Below, piece by piece: positions 56,401-63,361 of a stretch of DNA of 64,000 bases; position 1 is the first letter of the stretch; the number at the start of each line of letters is the position of its first letter. Both the position numbers and the translations under genes were made by a program. The stretch is from Symbiodinium natans (taxonomy: Eukaryota > Sar > Dinophyceae > Suessiales > Symbiodiniaceae), in the NCBI GenBank assembly GCA_905221605.1, contig CAJNDS010000247.1:616638-680637 (forward strand), written 5' to 3'. The notes beneath the pieces were generated by a model. That model was given only the letters and a program-made list of their open reading frames with translations, did not search any database and was not told the DNA's origin.

Positions 56401-56607
56401 TTCGGTCTGGAGAAGAGAGAGTGGAAGCCAGTCATATCCGGCCATGACTGGGTTTGTCATATATACATATATTATGAGTGTGTGCCTTTCAAGCAAGGTC
56501 GTGAACAACGAATGCTGCAGCCATCCGAGAAGCTTGCGAGCATGATGCGCACAGGTATATCCTCGACGCAAGAACCTAAGCTTAGCATGTCGCCCCTGCG
56601 GACCTGA
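56401..56607 (+). CDS. candidate terminal exon, unknown protein
   Basis: Acceptor ATTATTTTCACAG. Frame reads FGLEKREWKPVISGHDWVCH, later REQRMLQPSEKLASMMRTG and a stop. An AT repeat inside encodes IYIYY. Confidence 0.45.
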   Translation, partial: FGLEKREWKPVISGHDWVCHIYIYYECVPFKQGREQRMLQPSEKLASMMRTGISSTQEPKLSMSPLRT

Positions 56608-56799
56608 ACCCAGTGAACAACAAAAACCAAAACCACTTTGGTTCTACACCCTCCTGGAGGATCCGAACCTCGACCTACACCCTCTTTTACCTTTCCCTTA
56701 GCCCTCCGAGACTCTCGAAGCCAATTCGTCATCCTATAAAATATTAGTAGCGGATCACGACCTTGTCCCTCTAGTCTGACACCCGTGCCTCCCCTGCCC

Positions 56800-56886
56800 A
56801 TGGCACCCAGATGGCGCCTGGCCCTCGCGTTGCTGCGCATGGCTTTGGGTCTCAGCGGCCTTGCTCACTTGGGGCCCAGGCCTTCG
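56800..56886 (+). CDS. first exon encoding a signal peptide
   Basis: ATG-started MAPRWRLALALLRMALGLSG and LAHLGPRPS, 29 codons, ending TTCG/GTGAGG. Positively charged n-region, hydrophobic core and small residues fit a secretory signal. Downstream exons are not assigned with certainty. Confidence 0.55.
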
Positions 56887-56964
56887 GTGAGGGGGTTGTA
56901 GGGGTTTAGGGAGGGCAAGTTGGTGGGTTTCAGGTGCCTTTCTGTTGCTCTCTCAGGGATGTAG

Positions 56965-57087
56965 GTAGGCTTCAAGGGTCGTCGAAGGTTCAGGGTCGTA
57001 CAACTTGGGGGTAATGGGCATCACGCTGGCAGATTCAAGGCATTTAAGGCTAACGGCGTGTGCCAGTTAACTTTTGGAGATTCGTGA
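56965..57087 (+). CDS. candidate exon, unknown protein
   Basis: Frame reads KGRRRFRVVQLGGNGHHAGR and FKAFKANGVCQLTFGDS, stop. Another frame (YNLGVMGITLADSRHLRL) is also open. Confidence 0.4.
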   Translation, partial: VGFKGRRRFRVVQLGGNGHHAGRFKAFKANGVCQLTFGDS

Positions 57088-57418
57088 CGGCTTCCGACAC
57101 AGCTATCAGATGACTATGATGATCTATGATGATGTGTGGAACTCAAAGGAGAGAAGGAAAGAGAGTGGCTCGGGCAGACTGAGGCTTGGGGAGCCTCAAT
57201 CGATGTATCCAGTATACCGTTTGTTCTTGGGGCTATGCACAAATACGCGGGGAGCACCGACTCCAGCAGGGTTACATGCACATGTATGTGATGATGGTGT
57301 CAACTGCTCTGTGTCTGCATGGAGTGCGAGTCAGGTTGATGCCTCGTGGCTTATAAAGAAGACGTTCGTGATCAACTATTGTTATCGAGTGAAGTGCCCT
57401 TCTCCCCAGTCCATGTGA
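57074..57418 (+). CDS. candidate coding stretch, unknown protein
   Basis: Frame reads FRHSYQMTMMIYDDVWNSKE, later VSAWSASQVDASWLIKKTF, to a stop. It overlaps 57346-57528 in another frame. Confidence 0.4.
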   Translation: MEIRDGFRHSYQMTMMIYDDVWNSKERRKESGSGRLRLGEPQSMYPVYRLFLGLCTNTRGAPTPAGLHAHVCDDGVNCSVSAWSASQVDASWLIKKTFVINYCYRVKCPSPQSM

Positions 57419-57528
57419 CCGACCCTTCAGGCTGCCGCTTCAATTCCACGATCCCTCGAAGGCGGCGTTGGAATCGCAGCACGTCGCAAACCTCGAAAAG
57501 TGCCCATATCGCAACTACCTGGTGTTAA
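57350..57528 (+). CDS. candidate terminal exon, unknown protein
   Basis: Frame reads KEDVRDQLLLSSEVPFSPVH, VTDPSGCRFNSTIPRRRRWN and on to a stop. Confidence 0.4.
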
Positions 57529-57624
57529 TGTGTCACAGAGGAGACGCTGTATCAGAGTGAAGTCTTCTGATACAGGATGTTGACAAACTTCGGTGGCATC
57601 TGAAACAAGTGTACCAACTCCTAG

Positions 57625-57741
57625 TTCTCGATGCTTGCAGTGCAGGTGTCAGTTCTTGGCCTGGAAAGTGGGGAGCTGATGCTTGCGCACCAGGTGGGGC
57701 TTTCAGGAAGGGGCACACTGTTTCACATGTGGCGCTTTTGA
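57625..57741 (+). CDS. candidate terminal exon, unknown protein
   Basis: Acceptor CCAACTCCTAG. Frame reads SMLAVQVSVLGLESGELMLA and HQVGLSGRGTLFHMWRF, stop. Confidence 0.5.
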   Translation, partial: FSMLAVQVSVLGLESGELMLAHQVGLSGRGTLFHMWRF

Positions 57742-58131
57742 GCTGAAGAATGCAGGGCTTGAATCGAAGGGTCAAATGCCCGCGCGTGGCAGTCTCGCGT
57801 GCCCAAGGCAAGTTCCAGCATCAACGCATCCGACGCCGAGGCCTGGGTGCTTGACTGGCCATGATTCTGGTCGGACAGGAAGCAGCCTCTCCAGAGAATG
57901 CTTGCTTGAGCATCGCTGGCCTACACTAAGCCTTGCCACGGTGTAGCCCAAGACTTGCTGAACATCACAAAACCTCCTAAGGACCTAAGCCACGAGCAAA
58001 AGCAAGGTGGCTTTTGGGACATGTTATTTTCTCCTTATTTGAGATGAAAAGCGGCCCAAAATTAGAATAAATACTTCTCAAAGGGTTTAAAGGCCAACCC
58101 AGAAAGCAACATCACGGCACCCGCAGCGCAG

Positions 58132-58218
58132 GCGCTGGACTTGCGGGTCAGCATCTGCCAGCGCAACGGCACCAGCCTCGAGCTTGCCCTGAGTTCAGCC
58201 TCTCGCCATGAACCGTGA
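58132..58218 (+). CDS. candidate terminal exon, unknown protein
   Basis: Acceptor CCGCAGCGCAG. Frame reads ALDLRVSICQRNGTSLELAL and SSASRHEP, stop; telomere-like units follow at 58229. Confidence 0.45.
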   Translation, partial: ALDLRVSICQRNGTSLELALSSASRHEP

Positions 58219-58468
58219 AGCCCCCCTTGGGGTTTAGGGTTTGGGGTTTCTCTTCTCTCGCCCAGTGGGCTATGTCAGGGGGATGACAACCCAGAAGCAA
58301 GGGTTTGATGTCGGGACTTCGCGATCAGAGTTCCGGGCTTGGGAGGTTTCGATCTCGGAGGCTTTGTTTGGGGTTCAGGTGTTCGGTTCAGGGTTTCAAG
58401 TTGTAGCCTACCCTGGAAGGTATGCATGTGCCGCGGGCCACGTAAGCCTGAACCTCCTTGGAGCTTGA

Positions 58469-58672
58469 AACAACTTTCGCCGCGGGCATATCTTGGCAGC
58501 TGTAGGTGTTGTTTTGGGGCACTTCTGGAAGCTTCGACGGGAAACGTGGGATGCCTTTGTTTGCAGCCTCCAGTGCCCGCCACAAAGTGTTTCGCGAGAC
58601 AGTTCTGGAAGCCTTTGCATTGCACCCAGCTTCTCAAGCCAAAGCCACACGCACATGAAACTCTCGCAATAG
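58469..58672 (+). CDS. candidate exon, unknown protein
   Basis: Frame reads NFRRGHILAAVGVVLGHFWK, LRRETWDAFVCSLQCPPQSV, then a Ser/His-rich end and a stop. 67 codons. Antisense and other frames are open too but look less natural. Confidence 0.5.
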   Translation, partial: NNFRRGHILAAVGVVLGHFWKLRRETWDAFVCSLQCPPQSVSRDSSGSLCIAPSFSSQSHTHMKLSQ

Positions 58673-58739
58673 GAAATTGGTGAGTTGGGGTCCCTGTATC
58701 GTTCCCTACTCGTAACGGGGTATATTTATGCATATAGCT

Positions 58740-58915
58740 ACATAAATACAGAAATATAAGCACATGTATATATATATATATATATGTATGGATATGTATA
58801 TATATATATATGTATAGTCATACATACATACATACATATAATATGCATATAAAAATATGTATATGTATAGTATATATATATATACATACACATATACGTA
58901 TAGATAGAAGGGAGA
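58740..58915. repeat. TA/CATA microsatellite
   Basis: Long TA and CATA runs. Confidence 0.95.
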
Positions 58916-58938
58916 CAAGCCCTTTGAGCAGATTCCAG

Positions 58939-59241
58939 GAGCTCTTGGTGGCTACAGAGGTGGACATCGCATCTCCTGCCATTGGCCCAGCAAGTGTCAT
59001 GCATTGCTGCCGCTGTTTCTCTGAGGGTTTAAGGTTTAGGGTTTAGGGTTAGGGTTTAGGAGGGTTTAGAGTTTAGGGTTTAGGGTTTAGGATTTAGGGT
59101 TTAGGGTTTAGGGTTTGGGGTTTAAGGCTTTCAGCTGGCTTGGGTGTTGGCTCGCGGTTGGAGCCTTTCGAGGATTCAGGGATTCAGTGCTTCAAGCGGG
59201 ATGCTTGCGAGGCATTGGCATCGCTGGGCTCGCCAGCGTGA
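58939..59241 (+). CDS. two-exon coding unit with an intron made of telomere repeats
   Basis: Exon 1 (58939-59026) follows AGATTCCAG and reads ELLVATEVDIASPAIGPASV and MHCCRCFSE plus one nucleotide. The intron 59027-59134 (108 nt) is TTTAGGG repeat from GTTTAAGG to GGCTTTCAG. Exon 2 (59135-59241) supplies the two missing bases of an Ala codon and reads GLGVGSRLEPFEDSGIQCFK, RDACEALASLGSPA, stop. Both halves look strongly coding and the phase fits. Unknown family; cysteine-containing. Confidence 0.6.
59027..59134 (+). repeat. telomeric (TTTAGGG)n array, best-supported telomeric intron
   Basis: About fifteen TTTAGGG units and close variants; only the last 10 nt (AAGGCTTTCAG type) differ, forming a pyrimidine-containing acceptor. 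Confidence 0.7.
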
Positions 59242-59404
59242 CCTGGCGACAAAACGTCTTCACGGCGGGGGGATGTTGTAGCAGATGTACATATCAGAGC
59301 TACCCTACACCCCTAAGCCCTAAGCCCCAGACCTGTCTTCAGGAATTTTCTCCTCGAAGCGTGATTTCTTGTAACTTCGTTGGATTCGACACACATGTTT
59401 TCAG

Positions 59405-59521
59405 TTCTGGCTACAAGGCTTGAGGCTTATGACTGCTGCTGGTGCTCTGGGCTGGAGGTTCGATCGTAGCGGCGTGCTGCTTCAGACAGACTTCGTCATT
59501 CTGCCGCGATGCCCTGAGTGA
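59405..59521 (+). CDS. candidate terminal exon, unknown protein
   Basis: Acceptor CACATGTTTTCAG. Frame reads LMTAAGALGWRFDRSGVLLQ and TDFVILPRCPE, stop. A second frame is also open at its 5' end. Confidence 0.45.
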   Translation, partial: FWLQGLRLMTAAGALGWRFDRSGVLLQTDFVILPRCPE

Positions 59522-59526
59522 TTCAG

Positions 59527-59592
59527 ACGGTTGCTAGACTCTCCGAGGCTGGTGGCCTACGTGAAGGAGGCAGAGGTGCACTGCCACAAGAC
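59527..59592 (+). CDS. candidate exon, unknown protein
   Basis: After GTGATTCAG the frame reads RLLDSPRLVAYVKEAEVHCH; CCCTAAA-like repeat follows. Confidence 0.4.
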
Positions 59593-59703
59593 CCCAAAAC
59601 CCTAAACATCCCTAAACCCAGTTGAGGCCTAGAACCCAGTCGAACCCTAAAACCCAGGTGAACCCAGAACCCCAAACCCTCAAACACAGGTGAACCCAAG
59701 GGT

Positions 59704-60028
59704 CGCTTCATGGGCCCTCAATATGGTCCCTTACCTCCTTTAAGCGGTTCTGATGTATGGGCCCTTGGGTTGTATGGGGTATATAAGGGGTACCCTTTTC
59801 TTTAGCCAAGTCACTCTCAGCCCCACGGGGCTTTCGAGAACAATGTTGCGAGTAGCAACGAGCAAAGCTTTTCAAAGCTCGAGGTCAGTTGATTAAGTTC
59901 TTCGGTGGCGAATCATGCATTACTTTCCCGGGGGCTTCTGAACGGAAATATAGGTTCCCACAGCGTCATGTAGGCATTGCTTCTGGCTGGTTTCGGACTA
60001 CATCTCAGCTGAAGTAGGCAGTGAGGAA
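59704..60028. other. foldback-like block and non-coding sequence
   Basis: GGGCCCTCAATATGGTCCC and GGGCCCTTGGGTTGTATGGGG arms at 59715-59800; no gene recognised to 60028. Confidence 0.5.
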
Positions 60029-60354
60029 GGTTGAATAAGGTGGCAATGAGAAAGTCGACATCGTGCCGCTTTTTTACTAGTCCGAATCCAGCAACTTTCG
60101 CAGTTGAAAAAGCCAGAAGTCTTTTCAGTTTCTGGAAACGTTGCACAGGAATATGGTTTTCTTTGAACAACTTGTGCACTGCTACGGAAAGCGGCAGAGA
60201 GCTTGCTCATACAATTGCCTTCGTCGAGAAAACCTCCTACGCAGCCATGTTTAGAGATGAAATCTATGGTAAGTTCCACCCAGATTAGAGCTTCCTGTCT
60301 TATATTAGTGCTGTGCCAAACAGGCTCACTGAAATACTCTACAAGCGCTTGCGC

Positions 60355-60402
<48 letters not shown>

Positions 60403-60490
60403 TTTTGCCGGGTCCCTTGGTTACAGTAGAGTACGAGCGAAGAGAAATACAGGAAAAATGCCATTGCTGAGACATTTTGGAATGGTATGA
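60029..60490 (+). CDS. two-exon coding unit with an in-frame GA microsatellite
   Basis: Exon 1 (to 60268) reads MRKSTSCRFFTSPNPATFAV, EKARSLFSFWKRCTGIWFSL, then FVEKTSYAAMFRDEIY and ends at ATG/GTAAGT, a perfect donor. The intron (60269-60308) is only 40 nt, ending CTTATATTAG. Exon 2 (60309-60490) completes a Val codon, reads LCQTGSLKYSTSACAAE, then an RE dipeptide run encoded by a GA repeat (60360-60400), then DFAGSLGYSRVRAKRNTGKM and a stop. The RE run should be length-polymorphic. Unknown family. Confidence 0.5.
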
Positions 60491-60566
60491 CGCATACCGC
60501 GTAGCAACTATAGCTCAAAGAGCATCAAGGACCTGGACATTCTTGGAGATGCATTCACACCCTTTT

Positions 60567-60630
60567 CATAGATCCCTAAACCCTAGATCCCTAAACCCTA
60601 AACCCTAAACCCTAAACCTTAAGCCCTAAA
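60567..60630. repeat. interstitial telomeric repeats, CCCTAAA orientation
   Basis: CCCTAAA/CCCTAGA units upstream of the exon at 60636. Confidence 0.95.
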
Positions 60631-60635
60631 ACGAG

Positions 60636-61174
60636 GTCTTCCTGGCCGCTCTGGACATCGCGGCTCCACGCGTCGCCTCCAGGGCATCCTTGCCTGCAGA
60701 CGCCCGGCACCAGGTTTAGGGTTTGGGGTCTAGGGTTCAGGGTTTAGGATTTAGGGTTTAGGGTTTAGGGTTTAGGGTGTAGGGTTTAGGGTTTAGGGTT
60801 TAGGTTTTAGAGTTTAGGGAAGTTTCTGCATCGAATTGGGGGTCGTTCGACAACAAGGGGGGGATCTGCCGCTTTCCGGGATTTTTTACGGTGGGATGTA
60901 CTGTGGAACAGATCTTCCAAAGGGGACCCCAGCTGGGAACTTCCCCAGACCCGCCAGAGCTTTCTGTCCTTCGTCGTTGTCTGTGATACGCCACGTAGTT
61001 CGAGACGGAGGAGCGCTTGCGAGAGTTGGCAAAGGGGCACAGAACACGAAACACTTGCAGAGCCAAGATTTGGGTTTAGGGTTTCGGGTTTGGGGTGAAG
61101 CTCCCCCACCTTCAACCCCGAAGCGCCTTGCCCAAAACCTTGAGAAGCCCCCAGGGATCCTGAAGCCACCCTAA
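60636..61174 (+). CDS. two-exon coding unit with an intron made of telomere repeats
   Basis: Exon 1 (60636-60713) reads VFLAALDIAAPRVASRASLP and ADARHQ and ends CACCAG/GTTTAGGG. The intron 60714-60817 (104 nt) is telomeric repeat throughout, ending AGAGTTTAG. Exon 2 (60818-61174) continues in phase 0: GSFCIELGVVRQQGGDLPLS, GIFYGGMYCGTDLPKGTPAG, later SVIRHVVRDGGALARVGKG, and a Pro/Lys-rich end before a stop. Three telomere units at 61074-61095 lie inside the coding frame of exon 2. Upstream exon 1 meets a CCCTAAA array. Unknown family. Confidence 0.6.
60714..60817 (+). repeat. telomeric (TTTAGGG)n array, well-supported telomeric intron
   Basis: Begins GTTTAGGGTTTGGGG and ends TTTTAGAGTTTAG; donor and acceptor are both made by repeat units. 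Confidence 0.65.
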
Positions 61175-61193
61175 ACACCGACAACCCCCCAGA

Positions 61194-61315
61194 GAGAGCC
61201 CACTATCCCTTAACTAAGGAATCTGCCTTCAATTGCATGGGTGGGGGGGGGGGGGGTCCTTAGTACGATGTAGGGCATATTCCGTATTTAAGGGGTATAA
61301 AGAGGGCTCTTTGGG
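61194..61315. repeat. foldback element family C with a G-run at its centre
   Basis: AGAGCCCACTATCCCTTAAC at left and GGTATAAAGAGGGCTCTTTG at right; a run of about 15 G (61242-61256) sits in the interior. Confidence 0.75.
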
Positions 61316-61355
61316 CCTGAAGCCCTCAAAGCCTGTTGTAGGCAAATGTTTCCAG

Positions 61356-61492
61356 CCTTCAGCTCGAAGAGTCGGGCGAGGAGCCAGGGAAACCGGGCAG
61401 TGAGCAGCAAAGCAGGGAAAAAAGTAGGATGCAGGGAGCGATTTATTTGGGATCCTAAGTTCTTACATATTCAGACATCTTGGGATACTTGA
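61356..61492 (+). CDS. candidate terminal exon, basic Ser-rich
   Basis: Acceptor AAATGTTTCCAG. Frame reads FSSKSRARSQGNRAVSSKAG, KKVGCRERFIWDPKFLHIQT, SWDT, stop. Confidence 0.5.
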
Positions 61493-61691
61493 GGCTTTTG
61501 AGGGTTTCGTTGAGGGCCGCGTGTAGGGCATGAGATGCCAGATCTGCGGCTGCGTTGTCTTCCTGCTTTCCTAAGCCGTGCAAGCCCTCTAACGCCGAAA
61601 CCCTAAAGGCCAATACCCGAAAGCCTCAAAACCCTATCAGCCATAACAGCCACGTAGCCCAAACCCACACGGTTGCTCTTTGACCTTGCAG

Positions 61692-61794
61692 CTGCCAGGA
61701 GAATGTGGTACTTTCACTTCTGATGGGCACCCGCCTGCACGCCTGCGTGATCCACGTGGCCTCTGACCCGAGCTCATCTGCCTGTTGCGCTTGA
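61692..61794 (+). CDS. candidate terminal exon, unknown protein
   Basis: Acceptor TTTGACCTTGCAG. Frame reads CQENVVLSLLMGTRLHACVI and HVASDPSSSACCA, stop. A second frame is open for the first 24 codons. Confidence 0.5.
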
Positions 61795-61993
61795 TTCGGG
61801 CGTGCTTCCATGAATCAAGCATCCGTGGCGTGTATTGTTTTGGGGCTGGGGGTTGCTCATCTACAAGTAGAAAAAGCACATGCTTTGCTATATGGCTGAG
61901 CTGCTAGAAGCTCAGCTCTTGAAGCCCCTTTGCATCTTCTCTCAAACGCCCCCCCCCCCCCCACAAAGCCCCGAAAAGAGCCCCCCCCCCAAG

Positions 61994-62059
61994 CAGCTGC
62001 CGGTCGCTGAGGACCTGACTGTTCAGATCGTCAGCTGCGCAGATGGGCCCGAGGCCTGA
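61994..62059 (+). CDS. candidate exon after a C-run acceptor
   Basis: A run of C ends CCCCCCAAG, then the frame reads QLPVAEDLTVQIVSCADGPE and stops. Confidence 0.45.
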   Translation, partial: QLPVAEDLTVQIVSCADGPEA

Positions 62060-62094
62060 ACACCTGCTCTCAAAACAAGGTTGTAGTGTTCGGG

Positions 62095-62265
62095 TCCAGT
62101 GGGTTTTAGGGGGCTTATGGGGTTTATGAGGTTTAGGAGGTTTATGGGGTGTATGCGCCTTATAGGGTTTATGGGGTTCATGTCAATGTGGTTTATGGGG
62201 TTTAGGGGGTCTAGGGGGCTTATGGGGCTTATGGGCTTATGGGGCCTGTGGCTTTTGGCTTTGAC
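62095..62265. repeat. minisatellite of GGGGTTTATG-type units
   Basis: About sixteen 9-12 bp units (GGGTTTATGGG, GGGCTTATGGG, GGGTTTAGGGG), resembling a drifted telomere repeat. Confidence 0.85.
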
Positions 62266-62311
62266 AGGCTTAGGGTTTAGGCTTCGGTGTTTGGGATGTC
62301 TTTGCGGCTGA

Positions 62312-62683
62312 GAGTTCCTTTCCAACAGCTGCGATAACCGCACTCCATTTACAAGCCCTTGGCACCCGAACGCCTGTGAAACCTCCCGTGCCGCCACAGC
62401 GGTCTGGAGTCCGTCTCGCCTCTCTGATCCTCCAGGTGCGTCCAATAAGAAGTCTTCGCCTTCAACGGAAGCTCCTGAGCTTTCGGAACTTCACACCCCA
62501 AACTCGAAAAACCCGAAGACCTCGAAACCCCCAAGTCTCTTACGGTCAGGCGACCAGCTGCCAGCTGATCTCCTTGCCAGGCCTATGGAGCAATGCGGGG
62601 ATTTGAGGCTTGAGGTCAAAGTTGAGGGTCGAAGTATAAAGTCGAAGTCTATGGCCTGTGGAGAAGTGCCGGGTTCAGTGTAG
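62312..62683 (+). CDS. long start-less open frame, probable internal or terminal exon
   Basis: A 123-codon open frame with no usable start. It reads SNSCDNRTPFTSPWHPNACE, SPSRLSDPPGASNKKSSPST, EAPELSELHTPNSKNPKTSK, GDQLPADLLARPMEQCGDLR and LEVKVEGRSIKSKSM before a stop. An acceptor at CTTTCCAACAG (62336) is likely. Ser/Pro/Lys-rich middle suggests a disordered linker. An overlapping frame (62376-62606) is shorter and less natural. Confidence 0.55.
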   Translation, partial: EFLSNSCDNRTPFTSPWHPNACETSRAATAVWSPSRLSDPPGASNKKSSPSTEAPELSELHTPNSKNPKTSKPPSLLRSGDQLPADLLARPMEQCGDLRLEVKVEGRSIKSKSMACGEVPGSV

Positions 62684-62786
62684 GCATTGAAGCCTGTGGA
62701 GAGGTGGAGGGCTTGATGGAGGGACGTTGAAATTTAAGGGTTGTCGGGTGTTTAGTGACTCTTTTTGACTCTTTTTGTTCAAACAG

Positions 62787-62835
62787 GGTTGATCCCCGAA
62801 TAGAGGCTTCATGTGTCACACAGTGCTGTTTGTGG
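62787..62835 (+). CDS. candidate small internal exon
   Basis: 49 nt between TTTTTGTTCAAACAG and TGTGG/GTTTAG. Reads VDPRIEASCVTQCCLW. Confidence 0.45.
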
Positions 62836-62894
62836 GTTTAGGCCTCCGTTCCCATGCCCGCGCATGCTCCAGGGGATGAATGTGTCTAGCTGAG

Positions 62895-62965
62895 AGTCGG
62901 CTCTTGGAGTGCCCCTACTCAGACGCTTCTCCACCTGCGCGCCTTACTGGACCAACAATTTGCGC
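62895..62965 (+). CDS. candidate exon, frame uncertain
   Basis: One frame reads APTQTLLHLRALLDQQFARR; another reads ECPYSDASPPARLTGPTICA. A G-run follows. Confidence 0.3.
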
Positions 62966-63017
62966 GGAGAAAGGGCGGGGGGGGGGGGGGCGGGACTCGT
63001 CATTGAGCATACTCTGC

Positions 63018-63209
63018 TGATGTTTGGGCCGTGCGACGAAAACTGCTGCTGAACTGGCTGCTGCGGTCTTCAGTGATCGTGCTTGTCTGGGCCTGTGGCA
63101 TGTGTGGCACCCTCTCCCCATGCCCTCAGGTAGTGGATTTCAGATGTTCTTCATCTCAACCAATGGCCCTGGCCTCAGCTGCGAGAGCCAGCGGAAGGAG
63201 ACCCTGTGA
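63018..63209 (+). CDS. candidate coding stretch, frame uncertain
   Basis: One frame reads KTAAELAAAVFSDRACLGLW; another reads RRKLLLNWLLRSSVIVLVWA (a membrane-like helix) with donor CTCAG/GTAGTG at 63129. Confidence 0.35.
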
Positions 63210-63361
63210 CACAAGCAGCGGAAGGCCAAGGTGAAGTGTCAGGGCAAGGGCTGAGGTGTCGGGCTCGAATTGCGTGGTTCGCGTGTTGCAGCTCCTTCTC
63301 TCAAGTTACAAAACTTTCCTCTCAAAGAACCGGTCGGCTTCGCTCCCAGACTTGAGAAGGG

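Noticed and set aside
1491-60830. A true chromosome end or fused telomere
   Set aside because: Arrays are short, many, in both orientations and separated by coding-like sequence, so they are interstitial.
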